Below are positions 1 through 12,602 of a stretch of DNA of 64,000 nt, piece after piece (the first letter of the stretch is position 1; the number at the start of each line of letters is the position of its first letter). The notes below the pieces were generated by a model. It searched no databases. It was given only the letters and a program-made list of their open reading frames with translations, and was not told the DNA's origin. The position numbers were made by a program, and so were the translations under genes. Where the stretch lies: NCBI GenBank assembly GCA_964017185.1, contig OZ024876.1, positions 28,550,278 to 28,614,277 of the forward strand, given 5' to 3'. The stretch comes from Rugalucina vietnamica. Taxonomy: Eukaryota > Mollusca > Bivalvia > Lucinida > Lucinidae.

Positions 1-900
1 AAGGGGATCCCCGCTGATCGCGGTTAACCAGCCAGGGGGTTTGAAGCAGGCAATTGTTTAGGGCACCTTTTCTAGCCCCTTCCCCATGCTACGGGGGTGA
101 GCAGTGCGGTCCTAAATAGGTCTGCTCAGTCACTCAGCCGACTGCCGAATTCTGCTTACTGCTTCTCACAGAAAACGACCATTAGAACTGAGCCGCCTGT
201 GTGCAGGTCTGCAACTACAGCTCCCAGTGTGTCCTACACCTGCTGCTTCGCCACTCGCCCATCGCCATAGGACTTTGTAGGTATGTGGGTGCAAGTGTGA
301 TGAAATTGTTGTGTATGCATGTGCTTGTGTGTTGAGAAATAAGATGACATGCGCTATGAAATTGGATTATAGTGAGGAAGAGGTGCGCAACGTCAACCTC
401 ACTCTCTAGTCCTCGCCCAGCTGCGCCCAGAGGCAAGACACAGGTCAAGACGTCTGGAGTTGGGTTTGGATGCAGTGGATGACCGTAACATCTTTAGTGC
501 CTTGTCACGCTCTGCATGTTCCACAACATGTTGCTGTATCGCTTTCTGAACCGTTGAATCAGATGATTTCTTCCGCTCCATCTACCGAAACAGTCTTTGC
601 ATATCTGGACTAGGCATATCCAGACACACAGGTTTGATTTTGGAGTTTCCTTCTCCTAGATGAATTGCTGGCCACAGCTGAAGAGCTCCATCTACCCTTT
701 CTTAGGTTTTGTTTAGAGACCTGTAAACTCCTAGGAGGGCTGTCAACCAAGACTAATGAGTTCCCCCTGCCCAGCTAGATTTTGTGTAGAGAACTAGCTT
801 AACTCCTAGATGAGTTGCCTTCCAAGGCTAACGAGCCCCATCTGCACCGCATGACAACAGGTAGTACTGATTACATGTTACAGTAGCAGTTAAACTGACC
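1..900. other. Unassigned stretch with a three-copy short tandem repeat
   Basis: No gene is recognised. A 60-codon basic open frame on the minus strand (399-581) and another at 215-448 have no recognisable domain. From about 632 to 845 there are three imperfect copies of a unit of roughly 73 bp, starting near 632, 703 and 775; each contains CTCCTAG followed by a CTCCATCT or CCCCATCT type end. The stretch is less AT-rich than the rest and could be part of an unrecognised mobile element. Confidence 0.3.
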
Positions 901-1095
901 TGACCTGTGCTTGTAGTACAGCTCGGTTTGTGGCGAATCTTGTCAGAAATCCATCAGACCGGTTTTCTCGCGTTGCAGGTCATATCTGGATATTAAACTT
1001 CAAAATTTTGCTAATAGTGTCTGGTTTATTTAAAAAAAATTACCTTTTATTTTAGATACCTAGCACACAGATTTTCTTGCAATTCGAGCTAACCT

Positions 1096-1232
1096 AACTC
1101 ATTTAAGCCTGGCGTCCCTTTTATGGGACATAGGCAAACAGAATAGCCCCAGATGTGACGCTGCAGAACACGGCGTCCCATCCGGGGCTATTCTGTTTGC
1201 TTGGAGGAATTTCATCGAAAAATGAGATAGAA
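1096..1232. mobile_element. Palindromic MITE, family D, copy 1
   Basis: The core is a near-perfect palindrome of about 65 bp in which GCAAACAGAATAGCCCC on the left pairs with its reverse complement on the right, around CGGCGTCCCAT. It is flanked by CTCATTTAAGCCTGGCGTC on one side and AAAAATGAGAT on the other. A second copy lies in the opposite orientation at 17050-17182, which is the reason to call it a dispersed element and not a chance palindrome. Confidence 0.65.
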
Positions 1233-2990
1233 ATCAAAAATCACTCTTAAACACCCCTAAAAATGAAAGTGGACTCATCCAGTTGATAATGATGGGAGAA
1301 TCCATTCGTCAAATATGGGTTAAGACAGATGGCTGTGGATCACTTCTACAGTTTCCTTTTACACCAGTCTCTTTTCTGCAGTCAGAGGTTGTAGGCCGAG
1401 GTGACAAAATCCATTTCAATACATTTTGTCTGAAATTTGGAGAAACCTTTTGTTATGACACTTATTAATTGTGTCTCTTCATCATGAAGGAAAATGTCTC
1501 AAACTGGGCGGAATACATGTAGCTCTCTAACAGAACCAATATTCAATTCTCACTCATGGCCTGCAAATTTCATTTTTGAAGATTTGGTCATGAAAATATT
1601 TCTATAGCCATTCTGCTTCATCCATTGTTTCAAGAAGACTAATCATCAGTTTTTGGTAAAAGAAATGTGCACCAAGCATTGGTAATCTGCCAGTGTGAGT
1701 TTTGCCTAGGCGTCTGAAAATGACTTAAGCGTTTTACAGTTGACATCATTTAACACTTAAACGAATAAATCCAAGTCCTTGGTTTATAACCAAGGTAAAG
1801 CTATTTTTATGGGAATTTTGCTTCTTTTCTAACATTTTGAAACAATAAATGGCTAAAACGATAATACATACCCATAGAAACTTAAGATCTTATCTAAATT
1901 TAGCAACAATAAAAGAAAAAAGAAAACAGACCTGACTTTATATTGTGCCTCTTAAAATATATGTTGGGTTAAAGATAGGAAAAAAAGAAAACAAAAAAAA
2001 ACAAAACAAAAAAAACAAAAAAAAAACAGACAAAATTTATCATATAAAATGAGATTGAACAAATCATTAACTACCTTAATTTATTAAAATTCTTTCTAAA
2101 TGAAAGTGTTATTTAAACTTGATACAATTATGTCCTTAAGGCACCAAACATTCAAGGGCCATTTCTGGGATTGTATTGGCTAATGGAATTAGTTTGCATG
2201 AAAGGATACCATATGGGTCCCTTTCTCTCCCATTCTGCGATGAAGTCTGAGTAATTGAATGATAGCTGCTTAGTGATTTCAGCCACTCAAGCCGCTTGAT
2301 GTGGAGCCTTGTCATGAGAAAACAAGTATTTCGGAATTCTGTCCAGGTTTGTCACAAACCTATCACAAAAGCATGCTTACAGCCCTTTTCACTTGAGCAT
2401 GCCATTTGAGCATTTGTATTACACAAGATGACCATATGTTCTGAAGATCATGTTGTCCACAAAGACATCTGGCTTGATTGATCTGCTGATTTGAGTGACA
2501 GTTTCAAACTAAATGACCTTTAAAATGGCAAACTCAAGTGAAATTTTTATTTTACTATGTGGAATTTTGGCCATTTAGATACCAATATGTAACTGCTAAA
2601 ATTAAAATTGATAAAATTCTGCTTTTGTTCCTATCCTATTTTAAGTTTGTGTTCTTAATATGCATTGTATAATTATGTTGTGCAAAGAACTTTGAAATGA
2701 AAATGTGCTTTAACCAAACAATTACGTTTTTATCAGAAGAGGTGACAGCACTACTTACAATGCTGAATAGATTTTAAGAACACCTGGCATTTCAGTTCTA
2801 AAATAGAATAAAAAGATTACCTGATTTACACAAAAAAACTTGATTGACCTAAATGCTGATTTGCAAGCTTGAATGTAGAATTTTTGCAGCTATAAAATGA
2901 CTTTCTGCTGAAAACTTTTGATAATTTTCTTGTATGCTGTAAACATTGAAAATGGGTAAGTTGGAACCAGTCACACAAGGTAAATAGTCC
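1233..2990. other. AT-rich stretch, probably SCAPER intron
   Basis: No coding signal is seen. There is an A-rich run at about 1975-2030. Bases 2130-2350 have a more balanced composition than their surroundings and could be a conserved non-coding block, but nothing in the window tests this. Confidence 0.3.
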
Positions 2991-3687
2991 ATGAGCCAGA
3001 CAATTTTTTGTTACCAGTAAAGGGGACTAAATCTAATACTCATATTCTATTAGCCTAGCATGTGTAGATAACTTTTCATTATGATAGCAATTACAGATCG
3101 GTAGCTTATGGTCCCAAAAACGCACTTTTCGTTAGGTACCTAATTTCGGAAAAATTGTATTATTTTTACTTTTGACAAGGAAATGTTATCATTTTCATGC
3201 AAAATCCAAAGCTGACACATTTCTTTTACATAAAATGACTATGACAATAGTCAACAATGAATCTGAAAGCATTTTAGAGTGCAATTACTCCCACCTTGGA
3301 GGTCAAAGGCCAAGTAAGTGCAAATGTGCGGTAAATGATACATTTAAGTATACCATCTTTTTTTTCTTTCTCACAATGTACTGAAATATGAATCGAAACA
3401 AGTACAGATAGATAATAAATGATATCAAGCCTTGCTACAAGTTCTAACTTGATAGTATGTCTAGGAAACATGAGGTCAAAGGTCAAGTTATTGCAATTAT
3501 GCATTCTGGATTTAAAAAATTTGGCATACATGTACCAAAAAAGTTGGTTACCAGTATTTCTTGGCTGCCACTGGATCGAATTTGATTTCAAACTAGAGTT
3601 ATAGTTAAAAGCAAATAGTTTGCATTCATTTACATCATTTGCAAGTCATCTTATTCGCATATTCATGAATATTCATAAAACACACCC

Positions 3688-5605
3688 CTTAGTTTAACAG
3701 ATTTTTCTCCAGCATATCCTATATAAAGGTGTTTTTTTTAATCATATTCTAGGCTACAAACGGTATATCAGTTTTACCTGACAATTTGTCATTAGAACAT
3801 TGTCTAAGCAATCACTTGACACTATTATCAGCTCTCAAGGGTTATTAGCGGTTGAGTCAAAAGTGACTTTGTAAGTATACCCCTTTACCCATTTTCGTAA
3901 TTTTCCTCCAATTTATAAGGTTTTGATTCATATACTGGGTAGAAGAAGTCATGTTTGTTTGTTTGTTTGTTTGTTTGTTTGTACGAGCTGATGTATCTTC
4001 TTTACATTGCATTATCAATCATCTTATCCGAGCGTATGTATCTTAACTAACTAGGACAAAACGTAGTTGAGTAATAAATTGTTTTAGAAGCGTACCTCTG
4101 AAGTTTTTTTCATCAACTTTCTCAAATGCATAAGGTTTGTATTTATATTCTTGGTAGTAGACAACAGATAAATTTAAACTAGCCAATATCACTAGTCCAC
4201 TGTCTTAGCAATAATTTGACACTATTCTCAGCTCTCTATGGTCATAAGTAGTTGAATTACAAGCGATTCGGTAAGTATACCCCTTAGGTTGTTCGCGAGT
4301 TTTCCCCAATTTTATTAGGTTTCGATTCATATGCTAGGTAACAGGAATTCAGATATGTTTATATCAGCTAATATATCATTAGAAGATTGAATAAGCTAAC
4401 ATTTGATACTATTCATAGCTCTACTGAACCATTAACACACGAGTCACAGGAGATTTAAAAGACTACACCCTTAGAGTTTTTCGTGATTTCTGTTCCCATT
4501 TTTAAAGTTTTTACTTATATACTAGGTATTAGAGATCAGATATGTTTATATATGCCATAAGTTCATTAGTAAATTGCATTAGCAATCATTTGCTACTATT
4601 CTCAGCTCTCTAGGGCCATTAGCAGTTGAGTTATAAGCGATTTTGTAAGTATACCTCCTTAGTTTTTTTTTTGCAAGGTTTCTCCGATCAATCAGGTTTC
4701 CATGAACATTCTACTTAGATGACGCAAGATAAGTTTACACTAGCCCTTATATCACTAGTGCATTGTCTTAACAATAATTTGACACTATTCACAGCTTTCT
4801 ATGGTTATAAGCAGTTGAGTTACAAGCAATTTGGTTAGTACACCCCCTTAGTTTTCTTGCGAATTTTCTCCATTTTAATAGGTTTTGATCCATATGCTAG
4901 GTAGCAGGAATCACATATGTTAATACCAACCCACACATCCTCAGAACATTGCAAAAGCAATCATTTGATACTATTCGTACCTCTCTAGGACCATTACCAC
5001 ACGGGTTACAGAAGATTGTTAATTCTACCCCCTTAGTTTATTTGTGATTTTTTCTCCAATTCCATGATTGTTATTCATATACTAGGTATTTGAAGTCAGA
5101 TATGTTTATTTAAGCCTACATGTCATAAGCGCATTGCATTAGCACACATTTTCTACTAGTCTCAGCTCTTCATGGTCATTAGTATTTGAGTTATAAGCAA
5201 TTTTGTAAGTATACCTCCTTATGTTTTTCACGATTTTTCTCCAGTTAATAAGGTTTTCATTAATATTCTAGGTAGTAGACGTCAGACAAAGTATTATTAG
5301 CCCATTAATCAGTGGTATACTGTCTTAGCAATCATTTGACGATATTCTCAGCTCTATATGTTCATCAGATATTGAGTAACAAGCGGTTTTGTAAGTATAC
5401 CCCTTAGTTTGGTCGCCTTTTCTTCACCCCTCTTTATGATTTTGATTCCTATGCTAGGTAGCAGAAGTTAGATATGTCTATACCAGCCTATCCATTACTA
5501 GAACAGTATATAAGCAATCATATGATACTGTTCTTAGCACTCTATGACCATCAACAGTTGAGTTATGGGAGATTTTTTGAAGTATACCCCTTAGTTTAGG
5601 TATTA
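3688..5605. repeat. Satellite array, monomer about 187 bp
   Basis: About ten diverged monomers start near 3688, 3880, 4090, 4280, 4468, 4655, 4840, 5028, 5215 and 5400. Each carries a block like GTAAGTATACCCCTTAG, then TTTTCTCCAATT, GTTTTGATTCATATACTAGGT, and CTCAGCTCTCTATGG. The monomers differ from one another throughout, so the array is old. Confidence 0.7.
3955..3981. repeat. (GTTT)n microsatellite
   Basis: Six to seven perfect GTTT units lie inside the 187-bp satellite array. Confidence 0.9.
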
Positions 5606-7197
5606 GAAGTCATACATCTTTATTCAAGTCAATATATCATTAGTGCACTGCATTAGTAATCATTGTACACCACTTTTATTTCTCTATTCACATGAAATGT
5701 TGTAAGTACATCTCCAAATTTTAAATTTTTTCCAACTCAGATACGGTCACTTAATTTTCCCGCAAAACTCTTCAGTGCTCCAAAGGTTATCTTTTTTACT
5801 CATCAATTTAAAACGCCTACGATATTTATATTGAACCGCTTGACAACTAAGGTTCACATTTATGGATGGTTTGACTTGAACCACTTTTCCTAGGCAGGCT
5901 CAGACTTTTTGAGCGGTAAGCCAGTAATTAGATGGTCAGCCAGATGGTCAGCCAGTAGTTTATAAGCTTTGTATGGCGGCACATGCAGCCCATTTATTTC
6001 TCAGGGCCCAACTGGGCGGGCCCAAATTAGATATGTGTCAAAAAAAGAGTTTATGCTCTAGTGAAATTTATCATATTGTATCACTCGTATGAAAAATGCT
6101 GCAATTATGGTTTGGACCTCAGTAGTTGTATTATTTTTATTAATATTCAGGAATATGCAAATTAGATTATTTGAATACACAAATTAGATTATTTGAATAG
6201 CTTACTACATGTATTTGACAATACGGCTACATCTACACAAGCTCTTAATTGAGTTTGGTGGTCTACGATAAGTATCAGCAGGGATATGGTCTGTTTGTGG
6301 ACCTGTACACCCCAATGCGCATAATTGCAAATAAGTTTATTATTATGTAAACCATTTTATGCATTTCGGGGATCAAATGAACTGCTTGGAACATAAATAA
6401 TGTGCTGGTAAGGCAGCGTCATAGTTCAAGGATTAATGACTTATTCTCTAATATTTTAAAGTTTTTTTTTTTACAATACGCATGGATATTCAAATCTAAT
6501 TAATACACTGTTTTTTTATTTATTATTTTGACAATAATTTAGAAAATGCTAAAGGTATTCAAAAATTTAGAATATCAGAGAGAAATATTTATTTTAACGT
6601 CTACACATGAAAGTTTCACACAAATATGAAGCTTGTATAAAATGGGTGTGGGTGGGGTAATCCTAACCTTGAGCATGCATAATGTTATAGTTTTTCACGA
6701 ATTATCAAATGCATTTCGATCATTTTTAGATATAAATTGACGTCTTATAAATGCTAGGGATGCTTTGTGCTGCTTAAAATACAAATATTTGTTTTACTAA
6801 GGGCATGTTTATAATAACAAGCCTAAAACTTCTAGTTTGCAAGGTACCGACAAGACTGATCTTTTTCAGGTCTTAAGCTACCGATCTGAGATTGCTATCA
6901 TGCTGGTTTATCATCTATAGATATTGAACTTATCAAAAAGTGCCAAGAGATTTAGTCCCCTCGACTGGTAACAAATGGCAAAAAATCAGGGCCTAGCTCA
7001 CTAACTAAAACACTGGTACACCCCTAACTTTCTGTATGAAAGTAGGAATCTGACACATTACCCAGGGAGCAACTGTGCTAGTAACTTTGGGAACAGATTG
7101 CAAAAAGACTAAGAGACAGGACTCAATTCTCCACGTGACAGTTGTTTCCTATCTCTCTCTGGTAGCCAGATCTTAGGCTTGATGACCACTAACCATA
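5606..7197. other. AT-rich non-coding stretch
   Basis: Apart from the right inverted end of the 4 kb unit (6843-6997), nothing is recognised. Bases 6145-6200 contain a short direct duplication of AAATTAGATTATTTGAATA. Confidence 0.3.
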
Positions 7198-7440
7198 TGA
7201 GCCATGACGCGAGAAAACTGGTCCTCGGGGTTTCCGACCAGGTCCAACACAAACCGACCTGTACAGTCACAGAAGATGGTTAGAAGCTTGAAAATTTGGA
7301 TTTAAAAAGTAGAGGAATTGTACTATCTGTGTAGCGAAAACAAAGGCGCTGATCAGCTTCGCAGTGCAGTGACTGCGAAGCTGATCTGCGCCTTTTTTTT
7401 TCGCATAGGCAAAAATCCTGTTTTCTCATGACGCGGCTCA
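7198..7440. mobile_element. MITE family A, copy 1 (family description)
   Basis: This family recurs about 30 times in the window. A full copy is about 215-245 bp. Its ends are inverted repeats of the form TGAGCCGCCTCATGAGAAAA. Inside lies an asymmetrically placed hairpin (CAAAGGCGCAGATCAGCTTCG paired with CGAAGCTGATCAGCGCCTTTG), followed by blocks such as GATAGTACAATTCCTCT, AAATTTCAAGCTTCTAG and GACTGTACAGGCCGGTTTGTG. No open frame is conserved, so it is a non-autonomous DNA element. This copy has its hairpin near the right end and GACGCGAGAAAAC at its left end. Confidence 0.85.
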
Positions 7441-8666
7441 TATTATCCTGTTTGTCTTTTCTTGTTAGTATCAAAACAAATTGAGCTTTTGCATTGGAAA
7501 ATCTATCTTAGCGATTTAGGATCATTTTCAACATCCACTAGCTTAAGAGTAAAATTGATCAACAATACAACTCATGTGAACTTTTCAAAATTTTGGACAT
7601 AGATACAGGAGAAATTTCACCATTTGAGCAAAAACTCTCACACGCACATACAAAAAAAAGGGGGTAAGCAACGCGATTTAGTACGCCATTTCTATTTGCA
7701 CAATTGGTAGTAACAAGTTATCTTACGATGAGGTGCCATTTTTAGTGACATTCGAGAAATCTGTAGAAGTTATAGGCCTAGAATTATTGCCCTATTATGG
7801 CCATTGCAAGCATACAAAGGGATTCCACGCTGCAAATGGATATTTGGCTTTCCAGTTAATGTAATTAATAATGATGGGATGACCTTAGAAAACAGACAGA
7901 TATTTGTTCTGTATTTTGAAACTGTGCTCATGAATTTCTCAAGCCATATTTTGCTGATAAAAAAATGTTATAGGCTTTCAAGTAGAGACTACATTGCCGT
8001 GAAGAGAAATCTTCTCAATGGTCTTTGGGGTTTCCGGCCAGGTCCAATAAGAACTGACCTGTACGTGCAGCGACAGAAGATGGCTAGAAGCTTGCAATTT
8101 CGGAATTGGGAAGTATAGGAATTTAAATTCCACTACTTGGAAAGTACAATTTGCACAAAGGCACAGATCAGCTGTGCAGTTTTATTTTCATTATTAATTT
8201 ATCTTGACTGTCCAAAATTCTAGCCATATTACTGTAAACGAAGCCGTCATGCATATTTCATTAATAGCATAGCAGGGAGGACGGCCAGAGTCCCATCAGC
8301 TAATTGGAATTTAATGACTCTACACAGTTGTGGTTGTTTTATTCTTCTCCACAAGATAATGGGGACAATAGGAGCGCAAATAATGCCTCATAAATCTGAG
8401 AGATGGAGACAGCAAAAAATACATGATTAACTGACCCCTGACTTCCCGCAGGGGCAATAATATGACCCCAAATAATGACCCCTACAGTAATAATTGATAT
8501 GCTGCAGTGTATGGCTGTTGTTCGTGAGGCAATTAGGTTATTAGTACCGTTATGGGCCGACAGGGCTTTTCTTTATTTGTTATTTTACTCCATAAATGGG
8601 TTGGCGTAACAAGGTTTTGTGTTTCAAAAGAAGAAACAAATAAATCGGAAGTATTGCAATTTTATT
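7441..8666. other. Non-coding stretch with one decayed MITE A
   Basis: Bases 7994-8192 are a decayed family A copy. Bases 8195-8540 have balanced composition and no repeats, for example TGACCCCTGACTTCCCGCAG at 8431-8450, and might be a conserved regulatory block. A 104-codon open frame at 7804-8118 runs into the MITE and is not considered a gene. Confidence 0.3.
7994..8192. mobile_element. MITE family A, decayed partial copy
   Basis: The left end, the GGGTTTCCGGCCAGGTCC block and the TAGAAGCTTG block are recognisable, and the copy fades out after GCACAGATCAGCTGTGCAG. The right inverted end is missing. Confidence 0.55.
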
Positions 8667-8902
8667 TGAGACCCGTCATGAGAAAACCAACAATTTGCAT
8701 ATGCGAAAACAATGGCACAGATCAGCTGTGGGGCAACTGAACAGCTAATCGGCACCCTTGTTTTCGCTACATTGATAGAACAATCCATCTTCTTCTTAAA
8801 TCCGAAATTTCAAGCTTCTAGCCACCTTCTGTGATGGTACAGCTTGGTTAATGTCGGACCTGTTCAAAAACCACATTGTTGGTTTTCTCATGATGTGGCT
8901 CA
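8667..8902. mobile_element. MITE family A
   Basis: Both ends are present (TGAGACCCGTCATGAGAAAA and TTTTCTCATGATGTGGCTCA). The hairpin is diverged. Confidence 0.75.
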
Positions 8903-9031
8903 TATCACAGTTACAATTATTGTGATTTATAGAACCATACAGAAATGACTCTAAAGTTGTTGACTGGGACGTCAAGCCTAGTCTGCCATTTAACATATGA
9001 CTTGGTTTACATTGCCCATGCCAAAGCCATA

Positions 9032-9267
9032 TGAGCCGTAACGTGAGAAAATTGGGCTTCGGGGTTTCCGACCAGATGTGACATAAACCGAGCTGTATAA
9101 GCACAGAAGATGGCTAGTGGCTGGAAATTTTGGATTTAGAAAGCAGGAAATTGTACTATCCGTGTAGCGAAAACAAAGTCTCTGATCAGCTTCACGGTTA
9201 CTGCGGAGCTGGTCTACGCCTTTGTTTTTGCATATGCTGATTGTTGTTTTTCTCATGCGGCGGCTCA
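9032..9267. mobile_element. MITE family A next to a SCAPER splice acceptor
   Basis: A full copy with both inverted ends. Its right end lies 25 bp upstream of the acceptor of the exon starting at 9293, so only about two dozen bases of native intron, including the polypyrimidine tract, separate transposon from exon. Confidence 0.8.
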
Positions 9268-9292
9268 TATATTATGTTCTTTATAATTGCAG

Positions 9293-9530
9293 AAAAACTT
9301 CTCTATTCGATAAGAAGAAAATAGAAGACCCCACTCAGTTGATCTCGACATTTGAAGTTACGGAACTTGTCGGTATTGTCTCCCTTCTCTACGGCATGCT
9401 GCTGCATTCTGGGACACCTAGTCGCGGGGACACAGCACCCCCGGAGTTTCCTCAGCACACACTGTCAGTGGCCACGACGGGGCTGAGAATGCTGAACCAC
9501 ATGGCCACTCTCGACCTTGATATGATGCAG
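9293..9530 (+). CDS. SCAPER: SCAPER exon (fifth from last)
   Basis: Encodes about 79 residues of the conserved C-terminal helical region of SCAPER, an ER-associated protein that binds cyclin A/CDK2 and is linked to cilia in vertebrates. The translation contains FDKKKIEDPTQL and TELVGIVSLLYGMLLHS, which line up with the human FDNNRQDPTGL and TDLAGVLHMLYCVLFHG segments as I remember them. The exon opens after an AATTGCAG acceptor with one base completing a codon, and ends in phase 0 at CAG followed by GTACAC. The preceding exon was not found in bases 1-9292. Confidence 0.88.
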
Positions 9531-9554
9531 GTACACTCAAGATAAAACAAATAC

Positions 9555-9771
9555 GAGCCATGTCGTAAGAAAACCAACAATGTGGTTTCCGAACAGGTTC
9601 ACACGAACTGAGCTGTACAAGCATAGAAGATGGTTAGAGGCTGGAAAGTAGAGGAATTGTACTATCCATGTAGTCAAAACAAAGGCACAGATCAGCTTCA
9701 TAGTTACTGCATAGCTGATCTTCGCCTTTGTTTTCACATATGCAAATTGTTGGTTTTCTCATGCTGCAGCT
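9555..9771. mobile_element. MITE family A just after a SCAPER donor site
   Basis: The copy begins about 24 bp after the donor at 9531. Ends are GAGCCATGTCGTAAGAAAA and TTTTCTCATGCTGCAGCT. The hairpin reads CACAGATCAGCTTCATAG and its partner. Confidence 0.75.
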
Positions 9772-9970
9772 AAAATAACATCGCAAGGCACCATAATATA
9801 CATTTTAAGGACACACTGTGAAGAGCAAGATGACGAGTTCTTTCGAAACATTGTAAACAAGGTAGCCCTTTGGCTAGCTGTAATTTAAATCAAAGAGGAC
9901 ATGTTAGTACAACAGAGAAGCACACATTTAAACCAACAACATAAAGATAAAACATAGCAGAACCCCTTAG

Positions 9971-10122
9971 AACAGTACAGAAGATTGCCAGAGGCTGGAA
10001 ATTTCGGATTTAGAAAGTAGAGAAATTGTCAGCCGCTGATCAGCTTCGCAGTTACTGAGAAGCTGATCTACACCTTTGATTTTGCATATACAAAATGTTG
10101 GGTTTTCTCATGAAGCACCTCC
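9971..10122. mobile_element. MITE family A, 5'-truncated, next to a SCAPER acceptor
   Basis: Only the half with the hairpin and right end remains. It ends about 22 bp before the acceptor of the exon at 10145. Confidence 0.65.
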
Positions 10123-10144
10123 TGCATATTCTGTTGTTTTTCAG

Positions 10145-10294
10145 GCAACATTAGGTCAAGAAGGGACATCGCTAGAGTTCCGTCACATCGCTAGCTACCT
10201 GATCTGGTACTGTTCCCACCATAACGCCGAGGAACTGCTGCACGAGGTTATCATCTGTGTCGGCTACTTCACTGTTAGTCATCTTGATAACCAG
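10145..10294 (+). CDS. SCAPER: SCAPER exon (fourth from last)
   Basis: Fifty codons exactly, phase 0 at both ends, after TGTTTTTCAG and before GTGGGT. The translation includes LEFRHIASYLIWYCS and LLHEVIICVGYFTVSHLDNQ, matching the human FRHIASYLLGHCS and LLHEVIVCVGYFTVNHPDNQ segments as remembered. It directly continues the previous exon across a 614-bp intron that is almost entirely MITE A sequence. Confidence 0.92.
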
Positions 10295-10836
10295 GTGGGT
10301 AGCACACATGTACATGTAAATAATAAGCAATAGTGAGGGACTGACACAGTCATAAAAACCAAGGCATATGTATATCCGACAAAATAAGAAACGCAATGGT
10401 ATCGTTCGTCAATTTTACATAGAGATGATGATTTTCGGCACAATTTCAATTATGTCATTTCAAAGACATGCTATGGAGTATGCATTAGTGGTCAAAATTC
10501 TGCTCCAGAAAATAGCCTCAAAATCTGATGGGTGTCAAATGCGAAAGTCACATAAAAGTGCACCAATTTCCATTTTCTCTAGATTGATTACTACAGATGT
10601 TTGGAATCTTTAGGGTACACATGCATTCTCTTGTTGCTGTGTGATTCAGTCAAAACAGTAATTGGATCTGGAAAAATCGATAATACATCATAATTCTGAT
10701 GTAAACTATCTTGAAAAATGGCAATGTTGAAAGAAATTACACACAAGTTTGCATTACTTCTTGAATCACCCTCGTATTCCTTCTGAAAATTTGTACAGAG
10801 CATATCGTATAGTCAACTCGCTCAACGTGAATTTTT
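10295..10836. other. SCAPER intron sequence
   Basis: No gene is seen. A block of about 30 bp at 10375-10405 (containing CCGACAAAATAAGAAACGCA) recurs on the opposite strand near 60060-60095, so it is probably part of a dispersed repeat. Confidence 0.35.
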
Positions 10837-12132
10837 AGCTCACCTGGGCTGAAGGCTCACAGGTGAGCTTATAGTATACCCATGCTCCGTCATCCGTCCG
10901 TTATCCACAATTTCAAAGATCTTCTCCTCTGAAACCACTGGGCCCATCAAAGCCACACTTCATGTGGAGCATCCTTAGGAAGGGGGAACGGAAGTTTGTA
11001 TAAATGATCCAGATCACATGACCAAGATGGCCGCCATGGCTATAAATAGCAAAAACCTTTAAAAACCTTCTCCAGAACCAAAAGGCCTATGATTTTGAAA
11101 CTTGGCATGAATCATTAGGCAATGGAGCTCTACAAAGTTTGTATAAATCATGACCCTGGGATAACCTTGACCTATTTTACGGTCGCTATTGCATTTGAAT
11201 GGTAAAAATTAGTGAAATGTAATTAAGGGGGGAAACTTAATGGGAGTATGCAAATGGACAGATAATTTATGTTTATGAAAAAAACTTTGACCCCAGTGGG
11301 TTGTCTGCCCCTGCCCCAGGGCTATATACACTTATATGACCATAATATTCAAACATCTTCTCTGAAACCGCTAGGCCAATTGAAGCCAAACTTTATGTGG
11401 TGCATAGTTAGGAAGAGGGAATGAAAATTTATATAAAAGGTCAAAGTCACATGACCAAATGGCCGCAATGGCTATAAATAGCAAAAACCTTTTAGAAATC
11501 TTTTTCTCCAGAACCAGAAGGCCTATGATTTTGAAACTTGTCATGAAGCATCAGTGAGTGGAGTTCTACAAAGTTTGTATAAATCATGACCCTGGGATGA
11601 CCTTGACCTATTTTATGGCAAGATCAACTTAGGTCGCTTATGCATTTGAATGGGAAAAATTAGTAAAATGTAATTAAATGGGGGATAACTTGTTGGGAGT
11701 ATGCAAATGGACAGAAGATTTATGTTTATAGAAATATTTTGACCCCAGGGGGTTGTCTGCCCCTGCCCCAGGGCTATATACATGTATATGACCATAATTT
11801 TCAAACATCTTCTCTGAATTCGCTAGGCCAATTAAAGCCAAACTTTATGTGGAGCATTGTTAGGAATGGGGAATAAAGATTTGTGTAAAAGGTCAAAGTG
11901 ACATGACCAAGATGGCCGCCATGGCTATAAATAGCAAAAACCTTTAAAAATCTTTTTCTCCAGATTCAGAAGGCCTATGATTTTGAAACTTGGCATGAAG
12001 CATCAGGCAATAGAGCTCTACAAAGTTTATAAAAATCATGACCCTGAGATGACCTTGACTTTACGGCAAGATCAACTTAAGTTGCATATCACAGATCTCG
12101 GATGAGCGTTCAAAAGTCCATTGGTCCTCTGG
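10837..12132 (+). mobile_element. Helitron-like element with central tandem repeats, copy 1
   Basis: It opens with the hairpin-forming AGCTCACCTGGGCTGAAGG followed by CTCACAGGTGAGCT, and closes with GTCCATTGGTCCTCTGG, a short hairpin ending CTGG (fits the Helitron CTRR end). In between are about 2.5 diverged units of roughly 450 bp containing TCACATGACCAAGATGGCCG and CATGACCCTGGGATGACCTT. There is no protein gene. It lies in the 5.3 kb SCAPER intron. The 3' hairpin is more decayed than in copies 2, 4 and 5. Confidence 0.7.
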
Positions 12133-12280
12133 TAACAAGATTCCTTCAAAAATAGAAATTCTAGGACATTTTGAATTTGAGCAATTTATGAGGAAGCGTA
12201 AAATTAACCGTGTCAAAAGTAGACATTTCTTTAGAGGAATAATTTAAACAATTTGCTATTACATTTTATTGTAGTGAAGT

Positions 12281-12502
12281 GATAGCCTGTCATGAGAAAA
12301 CCAACAATCTGCATATGTGAAAACAAAGACACAGATCAGTTTCGAGGTAACCGCAAAGCTGATCATCGCCTTTGTTTTCGCTAAACGGATAGTATAATTT
12401 TCCTACTTTCTAAACCTAAAATTTCCAGCCTCTAGCCATCAGCTCGGTAAGCGTCCGATCTGGTCGGAAACCACAACATCGGTTTTCTCATGAGGCGGCT
12501 CA
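12281..12502. mobile_element. MITE family A
   Basis: A copy with GCCTGTCATGAGAAAACC on the left and TTTTCTCATGAGGCGGCTCA on the right. The hairpin is close to consensus. Confidence 0.8.
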
Positions 12503-12602
12503 TATGATGGCCTGTCATTGATAAAACTATACCCAAAGGTCTGAATTTGTAATTAAAATCATGATTAAGTTTTTTTCATAGTTTCACTTTCTTTTTAATG
12601 AA

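Larger units (their letters stand above)
2994..6997. mobile_element. Roughly 4 kb unit with inverted ends flanking a satellite array
   Basis: Bases 2994-3140 and 6843-6997 are inverted repeats of about 150 bp. Shared blocks, read on the same strand, include GTTACCAG, GGGGACTAAATCT, ATGATAGCAAT, CAGATCGGTAGCTTA and GGTACC, in that order. Between them is an array of about ten 187-bp monomers (3688-5605). The inverted ends and enclosed array suggest a non-autonomous transposon that amplified an internal satellite. No transposase frame was seen inside. Confidence 0.55.
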
